In this document: positions 42,810 to 54,056 of the stretch, one piece after another | How the letters are laid out: the number at the start of each line of letters is the position of its first letter | Numbering within the stretch: position 1 is the stretch's first letter | Assembly (NCBI GenBank): GCA_007570785.1 | Contig: ML660204.1 | Location: forward strand, 1,240,001 to 1,304,000 | Direction: 5' to 3' | Source of the DNA: Antilocapra americana | Lineage: Eukaryota > Chordata > Mammalia > Artiodactyla > Antilocapridae | Length of the DNA stretch: 64,000 nt | Notes under the pieces: model-generated | Seen by the model: only the letters and a program-made list of their open reading frames with translations | What the model was told of the DNA's origin: nothing | The model's database searches: none | Made by a program: the position numbers and the translations under genes

Positions 42810-43300
42810 GTCACTCAGCACAGACCAAACCTGCAGAGCCGCACAAATACCCCGCTACACCACACTGAATGACACATGACAAACACAGCACATGTGTGCG
42901 AACTGACACCATGACTGACACACTGACTGACAGCAACACCTCGACACACAACCAGTAGAGCAACCTGCCAAATGCACAACACAGTACCACATGATAAGAA
43001 CAACCAGCACGCTGGCCTCAGAGCACACAACCAAAACCCAAATCTGTACAACCAGCACGTCAGTAAACACACAGAGACAAAGGAGGCGGCACACTGCAAC
43101 ACCCAACTGTCATACCTAACGGAACCACATCAAAGCAACACACTACAACAGCACCCTCAACAGCACAACCCAGACCCACACCCTACACTGCAACACACAT
43201 TGACCAAAGACAACAGACACGTACACCCAGATCAATATTGCTCACATCAGGATGCTGACACACAGCTCCCGCTGTGCCCATGTCTTACAGAAAACAATCA
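42810..43300. repeat. A+C-rich degenerate low-complexity tract
   Basis: The plus strand is almost devoid of T and G runs and full of ACA, CAC and AAC words without strict periodicity. Chance minus-strand frames here give long Cys/Val/hydrophobic runs that should not be taken for membrane proteins. Confidence 0.7.
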
Positions 43301-43414
43301 CATGCAAATCCACTAGCCGGCTTCCCCAGGCACTGATTCCCACGGGGCACATGCCCAACCAGCATCACCTTCACCAGTTCAAAGACCCCATACTGCCTCC
43401 CACCACTCCTAAAG

Positions 43415-43600
43415 TCTTTCTTTTTTAAAATTTGGCTGCACCAGGTCTCAGTTGAGGCCCGTGGGATCTTTAGCTGCAGCATGCAAGGTCTTTTTAGTCG
43501 TGGCACGTGAACTCTCAGTTGTGGTGGTTCGTGGGATCTGGTTCCCTGATCGAACCTGGGCCACCTGCCTTGGGAGCATGGAACCATCAGGGAAGTCCCC
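43415..43600 (-). repeat. tRNA-derived SINE
   Basis: 'GGTTCCCTGATCGAACCTGG' and 'GAACCATCAGGGAAGTCCCC' in reverse orientation. Confidence 0.8.
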
Positions 43601-43604
43601 CAAA

Positions 43605-43725
43605 GTCTTTTAAATTGGATTTATTTATTTGGCTGCACAGGGTAGCTTGAGGGACCTTAATTCCCCTAACAGGGGTTGAACCTGCGTCCTTAGCAGTGAA
43701 AATGTGGAGTCCTAAACACCGGAAA
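43605..43725 (-). repeat. tRNA-derived SINE fragment
   Basis: 'CCCCTAACAGGGGTTGAACC' then 'GTCCTAAACACCGG'. The head is missing. Confidence 0.7.
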
Positions 43726-43732
43726 GAAAGTG

Positions 43733-43928
43733 TTAATTGCTCAGTCATGTCCAACTCTTTGCAACCCCATGGACTGTAGTCTGCCAGGCTGCTCTATCCA
43801 TGGACTTCTCCAGGCAAGAATACTGGAGTGGGTTGCCATTCCCTTCTCCAGAGGATCTTTCTGACCTAGGAATTGAACCCAGGTCTCCTGCATTGCAGGC
43901 AGATTCTTAACTGTCTGAGCCACCAAGA
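43733..43928 (-). repeat. Bov-A2-type SINE (left arm of inverted pair)
   Basis: 'TGCTCAGTCATGTCCAACTC' to 'AACTGTCTGAGCCACCAAGA'. It faces the SINE at 43990. Confidence 0.9.
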
Positions 43929-43989
43929 AGTGAAGTGGACTGCCAGGGGAATTCCCCCATAGTCTTTTTAGATGCAGATACCTCTCCCA

Positions 43990-44200
43990 ACAGGACTTGC
44001 CAGGTAGCTCAGTGGGTAAAGAATCTGCCTGCAATGCAGGAGACACAGATTCAATCTCTGGGTTGGGAAGATCCCTTGGAGCAGAGCGTGGCAACCCACT
44101 CCAGTATTCTTGCCTGGAGAATCCCATCGACAGAGGAGCCTGATGGGCAACAGTTCATTGGGTTGCAAAGAGTCAGACATGACTGAAGCCACTGAGCATG
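43990..44200 (+). repeat. Bov-tA/A2 SINE (right arm of inverted pair)
   Basis: 'AGGACTTGCCAGGTAGCTCA' to 'AGTCAGACATGACTGAAGCC'. Confidence 0.9.
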
Positions 44201-45180
44201 AAGGCACCTCCTGCAACACGCACAGACACTTCAGTATTGTGCATAAGTCCTGAGGACACACAAGCCCTCAACCATGCCCACCCAGTGCCCAGGAACTCAT
44301 GCCTCAGAATATAGAACTGGGCTCTGCCAAGGGTAGATGCATGAGAGCTGGTCTGACCCTGGCAGCCATAGAAGCTGATGCCACCCGCCAGGGAGCCCCC
44401 AAGTCAGGGCACCATCTGCAGAGCTTGCAGAGACCACCACTCCTGCTGCAAGGCCCAGCAGGCCCATGGAGGTGGAAGTAGGGAGACTGGGCAAGGGCCT
44501 TCTGGTGCCTGGCTTTAGTAAGTTCCCCCTATGTCCACTGGGGCTGCACTTGTGGCCCCAGAGTTCCCCTTCCCAGAAGCAGAAATCCTCACTCCTGCCT
44601 GGTGCCCAGCAGAGGGCCCTCCCTTGACTCACCTGCCCCAGTACACCTGGTGCCCCCTCCTACCCTGAGGCCCGGAACCCGGAAACGGCTGAGGGTGTGT
44701 CTCTCAAGGCCTGCCCAGGTGCCTCCCCACCCCAAAAGCCTGAAGCAGTTCCACCCTCTCCACTCACCCCAACCCTAAGTACCCTCTGACTGCACCCTTG
44801 CCTCGGGACATGGGTGGGGCTATACACCTCAAATACTGTGACTCAGGTCAATCTCTCAGGTCTTTTAAAAAGTCTCATTAGTTTTGCTGATGCAAAAGCA
44901 GAACTGTTCTGGTCAAAAAGAAGTTGACATTTCACAAATACTTAAGGGAGAAAGGGGCCTTTTTCCTAGGTGAAAAGAGGTTTGGATTCGCATCTTTGTC
45001 TACTGCTTATAAGCTGTGAGTCTGTACGTCACTTCATTTTTGTGTGTGTCTCAGTTTCCCCATCTGTGAAACTGGGGACAGGAGGAGTTCCCTGCTCTAT
45101 AAGGATTCAATGAGTTAAGTCACATACAGAGCTTAGAACAATGCCTAGCAAAGTTGGCATTCAGTAGACACTAATTATTA
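44201..45180. other. Intergenic DNA
   Basis: No gene is seen. A MIR-like piece lies at about 45000-45175 ('GTCTCAGTTTCCCCATCTGT'). Confidence 0.5.
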
Positions 45181-45185
45181 TTATC

Positions 45186-45275
45186 GCAGACTCAATGGAC
45201 ATGAATTTGAGCAAACTCCAGGAGATAGTGGAGGACAGATGAGCTTGGTGTGCTGCAGTCCATGGAGTTGTGTGA
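45186..45275 (+). repeat. Small BovB 3' piece
   Basis: 'GACTCAATGGACATGAATTT' and 'GTGTGCTGCAGTCCATGGAG' are from the BovB 3' end only. Confidence 0.7.
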
Positions 45276-45749
45276 AATGCCAACCACTCATTCTGTAATT
45301 AGTGCACACCAACTCTAGGCACAGCAGTGAAAGAACAAGGTGCAAGTTGATGCCATGACGGAGCCAGGTGGTTGGTTTCTGGCTGCTGTGTCCACATGCT
45401 GGGGACCCAGATACCACTAATAAGTTAACTACTGCCCTTCCAAGGGGGGCACTTTGGAGAGGAACGAACCTTCCAGGAGTACTCTCGGTAGCACTTGCAG
45501 GGCCCTCGCAGCCTGCTCAATGGCCCTGCAAACCTGATCCCTGCCTGGGGATCTGGCAGACACCCCTAGTTCCCAGGGCTGTGATGGGGAAGCACAAAGT
45601 GCTGTGGAAGGCGTGGCTTGGGAGATACCCCAGTCAACTAAGCGAGATCAGGGAGGCCTTCCTGTAGGAAGAAATAATATGCCAGCTGAGATGGAAAAAA
45701 GTGAGGAAGAGCAAGGCAGAGGCTCCTGAGCCTGGACATCTGTACATCT
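45276..45749. other. Intergenic DNA
   Basis: No gene or clear repeat is recognised here. Confidence 0.4.
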
Positions 45750-46090
45750 GGGATGTACACAGGAGACAACTGCCACATCCAATTGCAAAAACTTCAAAGT
45801 CTGATAATGTAAATTGGTGAGGGTGTGGGAAAACAAAAATCCTCAAGTGCTGCTGGTATGTAAACTGGTATGATCACTTGAGAGCTCAGTTTGGCAATAT
45901 TGAGTAAAAGTGAACATGGGAACTCCCTATGACCCAGCAGTTCACTCCCACGTACATACCCTGAAACTCCTGCCCTCGAGATGCCAAAGGCATGGGGCAG
46001 GAACACAGCAGCTATGCCGACAACAGAGCAGATTGAAAACTACCCACCCGATCAACAACAGGAGAACAGGGAAATAAAATAATGGTGGAG
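45750..46090 (+). repeat. Old L1 fragment
   Basis: 'GAACTCCCTATGACCCAGCA' and 'GGTATGTAAACTGGTATGAT' are L1 ORF2 end / 3' region words. Confidence 0.6.
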
Positions 46091-46094
46091 CGGT

Positions 46095-46215
46095 TGTTGT
46101 TCAATTGCTCAGTCGTGTCAGACTGTTTGCAACCTCATGGACTGCAGTACTCCAGGCTCCTCTGTCCTCCACTATCTCCTGGAGTTTGCTCAAATTCCTT
46201 CCCATTGAGTGGAGT
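46095..46215 (-). repeat. BovB 3' tail fragment
   Basis: 'TTGCTCAGTCGTGTCAGACT' then 'ATCTCCTGGAGTTTGCTCAA' in reverse orientation. Confidence 0.75.
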
Positions 46216-46382
46216 GGTAGACATTAGTTAATGGAATGAGTTAGACCTGTATGTATTCTGCTGGATACCTGCGAAAATATGATGCTGCTTAGGGGGAAAT
46301 GCAGAAGGATTTGTTTTTTAAGTGTAAATTTAAAAAGCCACAAACAACGTTAATAAATTTCTGTGTATTAAAAGTATAAGAG

Positions 46383-46665
46383 GGCTTCCCTGGTGGTCTA
46401 GTGGTTAAGAATCCACCTGCCAATGCAGGGGACACGGGTTTGATCCCTGAATCAGGAAGATCCCACACACCCTGGAGTAACTAAACTCTGTGCACTGCAA
46501 CTACTGAAGCCCCCACGCCTAGAGCCTGTGCCCCAATACAAGAGGGCAAGGAAAGAGTAGCCCCCACTTGTGGCAACTAGAGAAAGCCCACCTACATCAC
46601 AGCCAGAAGACCCAGAGCAGCCAAAAATAATAAATCTTTAAAAAAGAAAAAATATATATATATAT
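46383..46665 (+). repeat. Long tRNA-derived SINE plus (TA)n
   Basis: 'GGCTTCCCTGGTGGTCTAGT' to 'GCAGCCAAAAATAATAAATC', then an A-rich tail and a (TA)n run at about 46652-46666. Confidence 0.85.
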
Positions 46666-46809
46666 ATAAGAAAACATGGCCACCTTGTGATGCTAACTGG
46701 GAAGCGGAGAGAGTGGCGAGCAGTCTTGAAGGAAAGGGCAGGGGCACTGACTACAGGGGAAAGCTAGCAGCACCTGTAAAGTTTTATTCTTTAAAGAAGA
46801 TGGCAGGGG

Positions 46810-46905
46810 GAATTCCCTGGAGTCCAGTGGTTAGGACTCCACGTTTTCACTGGAGGGGACCGCGGGTTCCGTCCCAGGCCGTGGAATGGAGGGGAAAAAA
46901 CACCT
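46810..46905 (+). repeat. tRNA-derived SINE
   Basis: 'GGAATTCCCTGGAGTCCAGT' to 'GGAGGGGAAAAAACACCTAA'. Confidence 0.75.
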
Positions 46906-47139
46906 AAAAGAAGATGTGGGGGAACAAAGATAGCAAACTGTTGGGCTGTTTGCTCCGGGCGGTGGGAATAAGGTACTGGGAACAAAAATCGCTATATTTC
47001 TCCGTCACTTCTACACGGCACATAAGTAAAACTTTACGGAAGCAAGAAGGGAAAAAGGCATTTCCAGGCAGAAGGGCCAGTCCAGTTAAAGGTTGGGGGT
47101 AAGGAGAACCCAACATACGAGACAGCAAAAGGAACGCAG

Positions 47140-47393
47140 ATGTATAGAACAGACTCGTGGACTTTGTGGATGAGGGTAAGGGTGGGATGATATGGGAGAA
47201 GGGCATTGAAGCATGTTAATTTTCATATGTCTAATCAATCGCCAGCCCAGGATTGATGCTCGGGGCTGGCGCAGCGAGATTTCCCGAGGGGAGAGGGAAG
47301 AGGGAGGGGGGTTCCGGAGGGGAAGCATATGTAAACCCATGGTGATATCATGACAATGTATGGCAAAAACAATTAAAAAAAAAAAGGTTGGGG
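47140..47393 (+). repeat. Young L1 (L1_BT-type) 3' UTR end
   Basis: 'GTATAGAACAGACTCGTGGA', 'GATTGATGCTCGGGGCTGGC' and 'CAATGTATGGCAAAAACAAT' followed by A11. The CpG content and integrity suggest a fairly recent copy. Confidence 0.85.
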
Positions 47394-47960
47394 GCTGGAG
47401 GTGGAGAGTTGCGCGGGGGACCCGGGGGTCCAGGGTTGGCGGGAGGTCAGGGGTTGCAAAGAGGCGGGATGCCCGAGCGCCCTTCATCTCCACAGCCCGG
47501 GCAGTGACTTTGGGGCCAGCCGGAAGGGAGAGGCCCAGCACCCCAGCTTTTGTTGGGGCGCGCACCTGCCCGAAAGAGGGCGACCCGCCCCTCAGGGCCG
47601 CCTGGCGGCAGGACCCGCGGCGCGGGACAGATGGGCCGCCCGCTTCCTGCGCTCGCCCCGTGGGAACCGACCGAGCGGGCGGGGGCGCCGGGAACCGCGC
47701 ACAGATGGGCGGGGGCCGCGGGCAGCGGCAGATGGGTGCGAGGCCGGCCTGGCCCGGGAGACAAAGGCTAAGGGCAGATGTTCGCGGCCAGATGTTCGCG
47801 GGAGATGGGGGCTACTCTGGGAAAAACCAGCTTGCCTTCCTGCCGCCCTCCCCTCAAGGCAGCGGGCGAGTTGAGGCTGGTGTAGCCACCGGCAGGGGCA
47901 GCTGGGAAGCGGGGAGCGCTCGACAGGGTCTAAGGGGCTCGCTGGTGGGAGCATTTTACT
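47394..47960. promoter_or_regulatory. Gene-free CpG island with repeated CAGATG boxes
   Basis: A dense CpG block directly after the L1 tail. CAGATG occurs five times between about 47625 and 47795. No coding gene is convincing. The longest plus frame (47360-47965) starts in the L1 tail and is low-complexity. Confidence 0.5.
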
Positions 47961-48149
47961 CCTAGTCCCCCCCCCCCCACACACACCCTGAAAGTTCCAT
48001 CTTCTTTCTGTAAAGTACGCGTAAGACAGCTCGGTAATCAGTCCCCCATGTGACCTCCTTCCCTAGGCCTCGGGCAATAGCGGGGGAGGTGTCAGCACAC
48101 ACCACTGTCTATCACCACACCTCCACCGTCATCGCCGTGCAGAAATGAA

Positions 48150-48375
48150 GTGAAAGTCGCTCAGTCGCAGGCGGATTCTTCCCCAACGGAGCTATCAGGG
48201 AACCCTAACAACAATACCTCGTGGACTCTACAATACAGTCCATGGAATTCTCCAGGCCAGCATACTGGAGTGGGTAGCCTATGCCTTCTCCAGTGAATCT
48301 TCCCGACCCAGGAATCCAACCAGGTCTTCTGCATTGCAGGCGGATTCTTTACCAACTGAGGTATCAGGGAAGCTC
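48150..48375 (-). repeat. Bov-A2-type SINE
   Basis: 'GTGAAAGTCGCTCAGTCGCA' and 'GCATTGCAGGCGGATTCTTT' in reverse orientation. It contains an internal rearrangement. Confidence 0.75.
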
Positions 48376-48439
48376 CATCATCATCCTAGCAGCAGCAGTG
48401 CTGGCTGACATTTATCAAACACTTATCAGGGTTTTAAAT

Positions 48440-49435
48440 AATTCAGTTCAGTTCAGTTCAGTTGCTCAGTCATGTCCAACTCTTTGCAGCCTCTTGGACT
48501 ACAGCACGCCAGGCTTCCCTGTCTATCATCAATTCCTGGAGCTTGCTCAAACTCATGTCCATGGAGTTGGTGATACCATCCAACCATTTCATCCCCTGTC
48601 GTCACCTTCTCCTCCTGCCTGCAATCTTTCCCAGAATTAGGGTCTTTTCAAATGAGTCAGTTCTTTGCATCAGGTGGCCAAAGTATTGGAGTTTCAGCTT
48701 CAGCCTCAGTCCTTCCAACGATATTCAGGACTGATATCCTTTAGGATAGACTGGTTGTATCCCCTTGCATTCAGGAGTCTTCTCCAACACCACAGTTCAA
48801 AAGCATCAGTTCTTCGGCACTCAGCTTTCTTTATAGTCCAACTCTCACATCCATACATGACTACTGGAAAAACCATAGCTTTGACTAGACAGACCTTTGT
48901 TGGCAAAGTAATGTCTCTGTTTTTAATATGCTGCCTAGGTTGGTCATAGTATTTCTTCCAAGAAGCAAGGGTCTTTTAATTTCATAGCTGTAGTCACCAT
49001 CTGCAGTGATTTTGGAGCCCCCCAAAATAAAGTCTCTCACTGTTTCCATTGTTTCCCCATCTATTTGCCATGAAGTGATGGGACTGGATACCATGATCTT
49101 AGTTTTCTGAATGTGTGAGTTTAAGCCAACTTTTTCACTTTCCTCTTTCATTTTCATCAAGAGGCTCTTTAGTTCTTCTTCACTTTCTGCCATAAGGGTG
49201 GTATCATCTGTGTATCTGAGGTTGTTGATATTTGTCCCAGTAATCTTGAGTCCAGCTTGTGCTTCATCCAGCCTGGCATTTTGCATGATGTACTCTGCAT
49301 ATAAGTTAAATAAGCAGGATGACAATATATAGCCTTGATGTACTCCTTTCCCGATTTGGAACCCGTCTGTTGTTCCATGTCCAGTTCTAACTGTTGCTTC
49401 CTGACCTGCATACAGGTTTCTCAGGAGCTCATTTA
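48440..49435 (-). mobile_element. BovB LINE fragment with reverse-transcriptase remnant
   Basis: The longest BovB piece here. The minus strand first encodes the RT part (48885-49325): MSSCLFNLYAEYIM, NNLRYTDDTTLMAESEEEL, PITSWQIDGETMETV. It continues after a frame change as LVKAMVFPVVMYGCESW. The catalytic YADD box reads YTDD. It ends at the left with a (GTTCA)n-like tail. Truncated at 5' and frameshifted. Confidence 0.92.
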
Positions 49436-50420
49436 ATTCTCACAGTCACTCTGCGTAGAGATGCTCTAACCATCAACTCCAGTTGAGGGATGATGAACAC
49501 AGAGATCCTGAATGACTGGTGACTTAGTGAAGATCGAAGAAGAATTTAGCAAGGCTAGGGTTGAAGTCTGGGTTTCTCAAAGCCTATGGGTTTCCATGCA
49601 TCACGCCTCCTTTACCCTCCTGTGTGCTAAGTGCGTTACCAACCTCATTTCTTCATTTAATCAACAATATTTGTGAAGCACCTACTGCACCTCTGGCTCT
49701 GGGCCCACACTGGGATATTAGAGTGAACAGACAGAGGGAAGTCACTATCCTGCAGAGTTTATATTTAGGGGAGAAGGGCACAAAGAGCAGGGTAAGTGCA
49801 GTATATATCATCTCTTCTGGTGATAAATATTATGGAGGAAAATAAGTCAGGAAAGGGGGGCGTTAGGGAGGCCCGGGGTCGGTATAGGTTGCAATCTCAG
49901 GGCCTGGCAAAAGTCTTCTCTGGGAAGGCGGGTAGCTCAGTAAAGAACTTGTTCTCATACTTCCTTCAGCTACTGGGAACAAAACATTCCAGGCAGAAGT
50001 CAAAATCAGTGCAAAGGTCCTGCGGCAGAAAGATGCCTGGTATGTTCAAGAGGCTAATGTGACTCTGGCTGGGTGAGCAAGGAGAAGGCTGCTAGAAGGC
50101 GAAGGTCATGGAGATATGGGGGCAGAGGCATAGCTGCATCTCAGAGGCCACAGTGAGGAGTTTGGTGAGGCAAGATCCTGGGATGGTTTTGAGCAGAGGA
50201 GCATGGTGGTCTAACTCCTCGAGCAGAATCTCAACGACTCTGATCCAGCTGCTGTAAGGTTCCTATCCCTGTACTGCGGGGTGGCCCCTGCTCATCTCCA
50301 CCCTTATGTTTCTCTGTTTGGATGACAGCAGTTGGTTTAGATCAGAGTTTCTTAATTTGAGGCTCCTAGATGGGTTTCATTTCTGTAAATTTGCTGTATT
50401 TTTTGGTGGGGAAAAGATCC
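49436..50420. other. Intergenic DNA with an old interspersed repeat
   Basis: About 49665-50230 resembles the same old repeat as 13440-13900 (repeat words 'GAAGCACCTACTGCACCTCT', 'GGTTTTGAGCAGAGGAGCAT'). No gene. Confidence 0.5.
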
Positions 50421-51010
50421 ACAGCTTTTAACGCATTGCCAAAGGGGTCTGTGAAGAATATAAAGTGTTCATAGTTATCTTGTTCGTAAGAGCACCCAAT
50501 TGGAAACAATTTAAATATCCATCAAAAGGAGAATAGCTAAATGCACTGTGAAATACCATGGGGCTCTGGGAAATCATGAGACAGCACTTCCACTTTTGGG
50601 AATGTATACTAAGAACAAACTCAATGTGTGAAATGAGGTATGTCCAGGAAGAAGAGTCAGCTGGAAAAAAACCCATTTGTCCATCACTAGGGGATTGCAT
50701 AAAGCCCATTCTCTCCATATAACAGGATACATACATGCAGCTGTGAAAAAACAAGAAAGCTGCCTTTATCCTGAAATACTAAGGTCTCCTAGTACTTTGT
50801 TAAGTGGAAAAACAAAACATGTTTTAAGGTAGTATGCAAAGACTGCTACCACTTGTGTTTAAAAAGAAGGAAAAACAAAATATTCATATTTGCATGTAAC
50901 TCACTAGGAAACTGCCTCTGGGGTGAAAAGGGAGATGGTTCTACTTTTTAAATTGTGTACCATGAGCATGTATTACCTATTTAAAAATGAAATAAAATTA
51001 AAATGTAAAA
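50420..51010 (+). repeat. Old L1 3' fragment
   Basis: 'CCAATTGGAAACAATTTAAA' then 'TATCCATCAAAAGGAGAATA' are L1 3'-region words. Ends AAATGAAATAAAATTAAAA. Confidence 0.6.
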
Positions 51011-51013
51011 GGG

Positions 51014-51138
51014 GAGGACTTTCCTGGCAGTCCAGTGGTTAAGACTCTGTGCTTCCACTGTAGGGGGCATGGGTTTGATCTCTAGTCAGGGAACTAAGAT
51101 CCAACATTCTGAACAGTGTGGCCAAAAAAAAAAAAGTA
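51014..51138 (+). repeat. tRNA-derived SINE
   Basis: 'GGACTTTCCTGGCAGTCCAG' to 'GTGTGGCCAAAAAAAAAAAA'. Confidence 0.85.
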
Positions 51139-51409
51139 GAAGGGAAAGGTTTGGACCCAGAAAAGGTTAAGGAAGAGTGCTTTGTCTCTGGGACTTCCTC
51201 CCCGTCCGAGATTGTGCATTTTGTGGTTAGGAGACATCTATGAACAACCTGAGAAACTCAGATGGACCTGTGACGGAACCTGGGAGTTGCTCAGAGTCCT
51301 GGCCACCTGGAAGTGGGACCCAGGGCTTGGAGGTGGGAAAGAGCCTGTCAGTGGGCTGAGGGCTCCAAGATAGGAGCATTTATAGAATTGACTTTTTTTT
51401 TTTTTAAGC

Positions 51410-51630
51410 AACTGTGAAAGTGTTGGTCACTCAGTAGTGGCTGACTCTGTGACTCTGTGGACTGTAACTGGTAGCCCACCAGGCTCCTCTGAGTGGAATT
51501 CTCCAGGCAAGAATACTGGAGTGGGTTGCCATTCCCTTCTCCAGGGGATCTTCCCAACCCAGGGATCGAACTGGGGTCTCCTGCATTACAGGCAGACTCC
51601 TCACCATCTGAACCATCAAGAAAGCTTTAT
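51410..51630 (-). repeat. Bov-A2-type SINE
   Basis: 'CAAGAATACTGGAGTGGGTT' and 'CAGGGATCGAACTGGGGTCT' in reverse orientation, ending 'ATCTGAACCATCAAGAAAGC'. Confidence 0.9.
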
Positions 51631-51634
51631 TTAA

Positions 51635-52320
51635 CAGCTTTATTGAGATATAATTCACATATCATACAATTCACCCATTTAAAGTATATAACTTAGGGCT
51701 TCCCTTCTGGCTCAGTGGTAAAGAATCTGCCTGCCAAGGCAGAAGACATGGATTTGATCCCTGATCTGGGAAGATCCCACATGGTGTGGAGCAACTAAGC
51801 CCATGTGCCACAACTATTGAGCCCATGCTTCAGAGTCTGGGAGACACAATTACTGAGCCCACGTGCCTCAACTACTGAAATCCAGGTGCTCTAGAGCCCG
51901 TGCTCTTCAGCAAGAGAAGCCACGGCAATGAGAAGCCCGAGTGAGTACCACACCTAGAGAGTAGACCCCACTCTCCACAACTAGAGAAAAGCAATGAAGA
52001 ATGCAGCAACGAAGACCCATCGCAGCCGAAAATAAATAAAGTAAAATTACAGAGCGTGTAACTCAATGGTTTTTAGTATATCACAGAGTTGTGCAGTGAT
52101 CACAATTAATTTTATAACATCTTCATTATCCCCAAAGAAATCTATTGGCAAGTCACTTCCCATTCCCCCCTCCACCTCTCAGACCCTGGCAGCCACTAAT
52201 CCACCTTCTGTCTCTATAGATTTGCCTGTCCTGGCTATTTTCTATCAATGGAATCATACATATGTAGTCTTTTGTGACTGGTCTCTTTTATGCAGCATAA
52301 TGTTTTCAGGGTTTCCCTAG
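51635..52320 (-). repeat. Old L1 fragment, antisense, broken by a SINE
   Basis: 'GAGATATAATTCACATATCA' (51646) and 'TCTATAGATTTGCCTGTCCT' (about 52214) belong to one L1M 3' UTR. The long SINE at 51695-52040 splits it. Confidence 0.65.
51695..52040 (+). repeat. Long tRNA-derived SINE
   Basis: 'GGGCTTCCCTTCTGGCTCAG' to 'CAGCCGAAAATAAATAAAGT'. Same long form as at 5040 and 46383. Confidence 0.85.
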
Positions 52321-52347
52321 AATATACTTTTAAATGCCCAGAGAGGA

Positions 52348-52465
52348 ACTTTCCTGATGGTCCAATGGTTAAGACTCCAAGCCTACACTGCAGGGGCCAT
52401 GGGTTCCATCCCAGGTTCCCTCATGTTGCTCAGCGCAGCCAAAGATAAATAAATAAAATAAAATG
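52348..52465 (+). repeat. tRNA-derived SINE
   Basis: 'GAACTTTCCTGATGGTCCAA' to 'AAATAAATAAAATAAAATGC'. Confidence 0.8.
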
Positions 52466-52629
52466 CCCAGTTACTTCAGCAGACTGTATAGGAATTGTCT
52501 CTGGGGCTGGGATGTGGGATCAGGTCTCCGACTCAGATTGAAAGTGGACCTTCCTCTTTCTCTGATATGTACTTCTACATGATTTATATTTTCATAATAA
52601 TGTATTCCTTGTATTAAGGCTGGTTAAAA

Positions 52630-52900
52630 TGATAGTTCATTGGAAGGACTGATGCTAAAGCTGAAGCTTCAATACTTTGGCACCTGATGTGAAGACTCAA
52701 CTCTTTGGAAAAGACCCTGATGCTGGTAAAGACTGAAGGCAAAAGGAGAAGGGGTTGGCAGAAGATGAGATGGTTAGATAGCATCAGTGACTTGAATGTG
52801 AGCAAACTGTGGGAGAGAGTGGAGGATGAGAGAGCCTGGCATACTGCAGTCTGTGAGGTCACAAAGAGTTGAACAAGACTTAGGGACTGAACAACAAAAA
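52630..52900 (+). mobile_element. BovB LINE 3' fragment
   Basis: 'GTTCATTGGAAGGACTGATG' to 'AGGGACTGAACAACAA'. Ends directly before the mariner element. Confidence 0.85.
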
Positions 52901-53345
52901 TGATATTTAGGTGGTGCAAAAGTAATTGCAGTTACGGACAGTGAATTTTTAATCATTATAACTAGGCTCAAACACATCAAAACAGGAAACTTTATAATCA
53001 ACATATTTTTGCCAACCAGAAATAAGTTTGCTTATTCCTGTAGCATAAAAATCTACACTTCAGAATTCAACGAACTCTTGGAAAGCATTTTCTGCATCCT
53101 GCTGGTTGTGGAAGTATTTTTCCTGCAAAAAGTTGTCAAGATGCTTGAAGAAATAGTAGTTGGTTAGGCTGAGGTCAGGTGAATATGGCGGATGAGGCAA
53201 AACTTCGTAGCCCAGTTCCTTTGACTTTTGGTTGTGCGACCTTTGGTCAGGTGTTGTGAAGAAGAACTGGGCCCTTTCTGTTGACCAATACTGGCTGCAG
53301 TTTTTGGTGATTTCATTGATTTGCTGAGCATACTTCTCAGGTATA

Positions 53346-54056
53346 ATGTTCTTTTTTCTTTTTTTGTATGAGTTTTTATTTTCTTTTTCTTTTTATTTTA
53401 TTTTATTACTTTTTTATTGTAACAAATTCAATAAAGACTTTTTACTTTATAATATTGTGTTGGTTTTGCCATACATTGACATGAATCCGCCATGGGTGTA
53501 CATGTGTTCCCCTTCCAGAATCCCCCTCCCACCTCCCTCCCAATTCCATCCCTCTGGGTCTTCCTGGTGCACCAGCCCTGAGCACCCTGTACCATGCATC
53601 GAACCTGGGCTGGCAATTTGTTTCGCGTATGATAATTTACATGCTTCAATGCCTTTCTCCCATATCATCCTACCCTTGCCCTCTCCCATAGAGTCCAAAA
53701 GACTGTTCTATACATCTGTGTCTCTTTCACTGTCTCGCATACAGGGTTATCTTTACCAACTTTCTAAATTCCATATATATGTGTTAGTATACTGTATTGT
53801 TTTTCCTTCTGACTTACTTTGCTCTGTATAATAGGTTCCAGTTTCATCCACCTCATTAGAACTCATTCGAATGTATTCTTTTTAATGGCTGAGTAATATT
53901 CCATTGTGTATATGTACCACAGCTTCCTTATCCATTCGTCTACTGATGGACATATAGGTTGCTTCTATGTCCTGGCTATTGTAAACAGTGCTGCAATGAA
54001 CATTGGGGTACACGTCTCTTTCAATTCTGGTTTCCTCGTTGTGTATGCCCAGCAGT
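53346..54056 (-). mobile_element. L1 (L1_BT-type) 3' end inserted in the mariner
   Basis: A T-rich left end (poly(A) on the minus strand), 'TGACATGAATCCGCCATGGG' and 'GGCTGAGTAATATTCCATTG' mark the young bovine L1 3' end in reverse orientation. The exact junction with the mariner is uncertain. Confidence 0.85.

Noticed and set aside
42815..43102. Hydrophobic Cys-rich minus frame that looks like a membrane protein
   Set aside because: The A+C-rich plus strand forces TGT, GTG and TTG codons on the minus strand, so the hydrophobic pattern is compositional.
47360..47965. 201-codon plus frame
   Set aside because: It starts inside the L1 poly(A) tail (MAKTIKKKK) and runs through CpG-island DNA with low-complexity composition.
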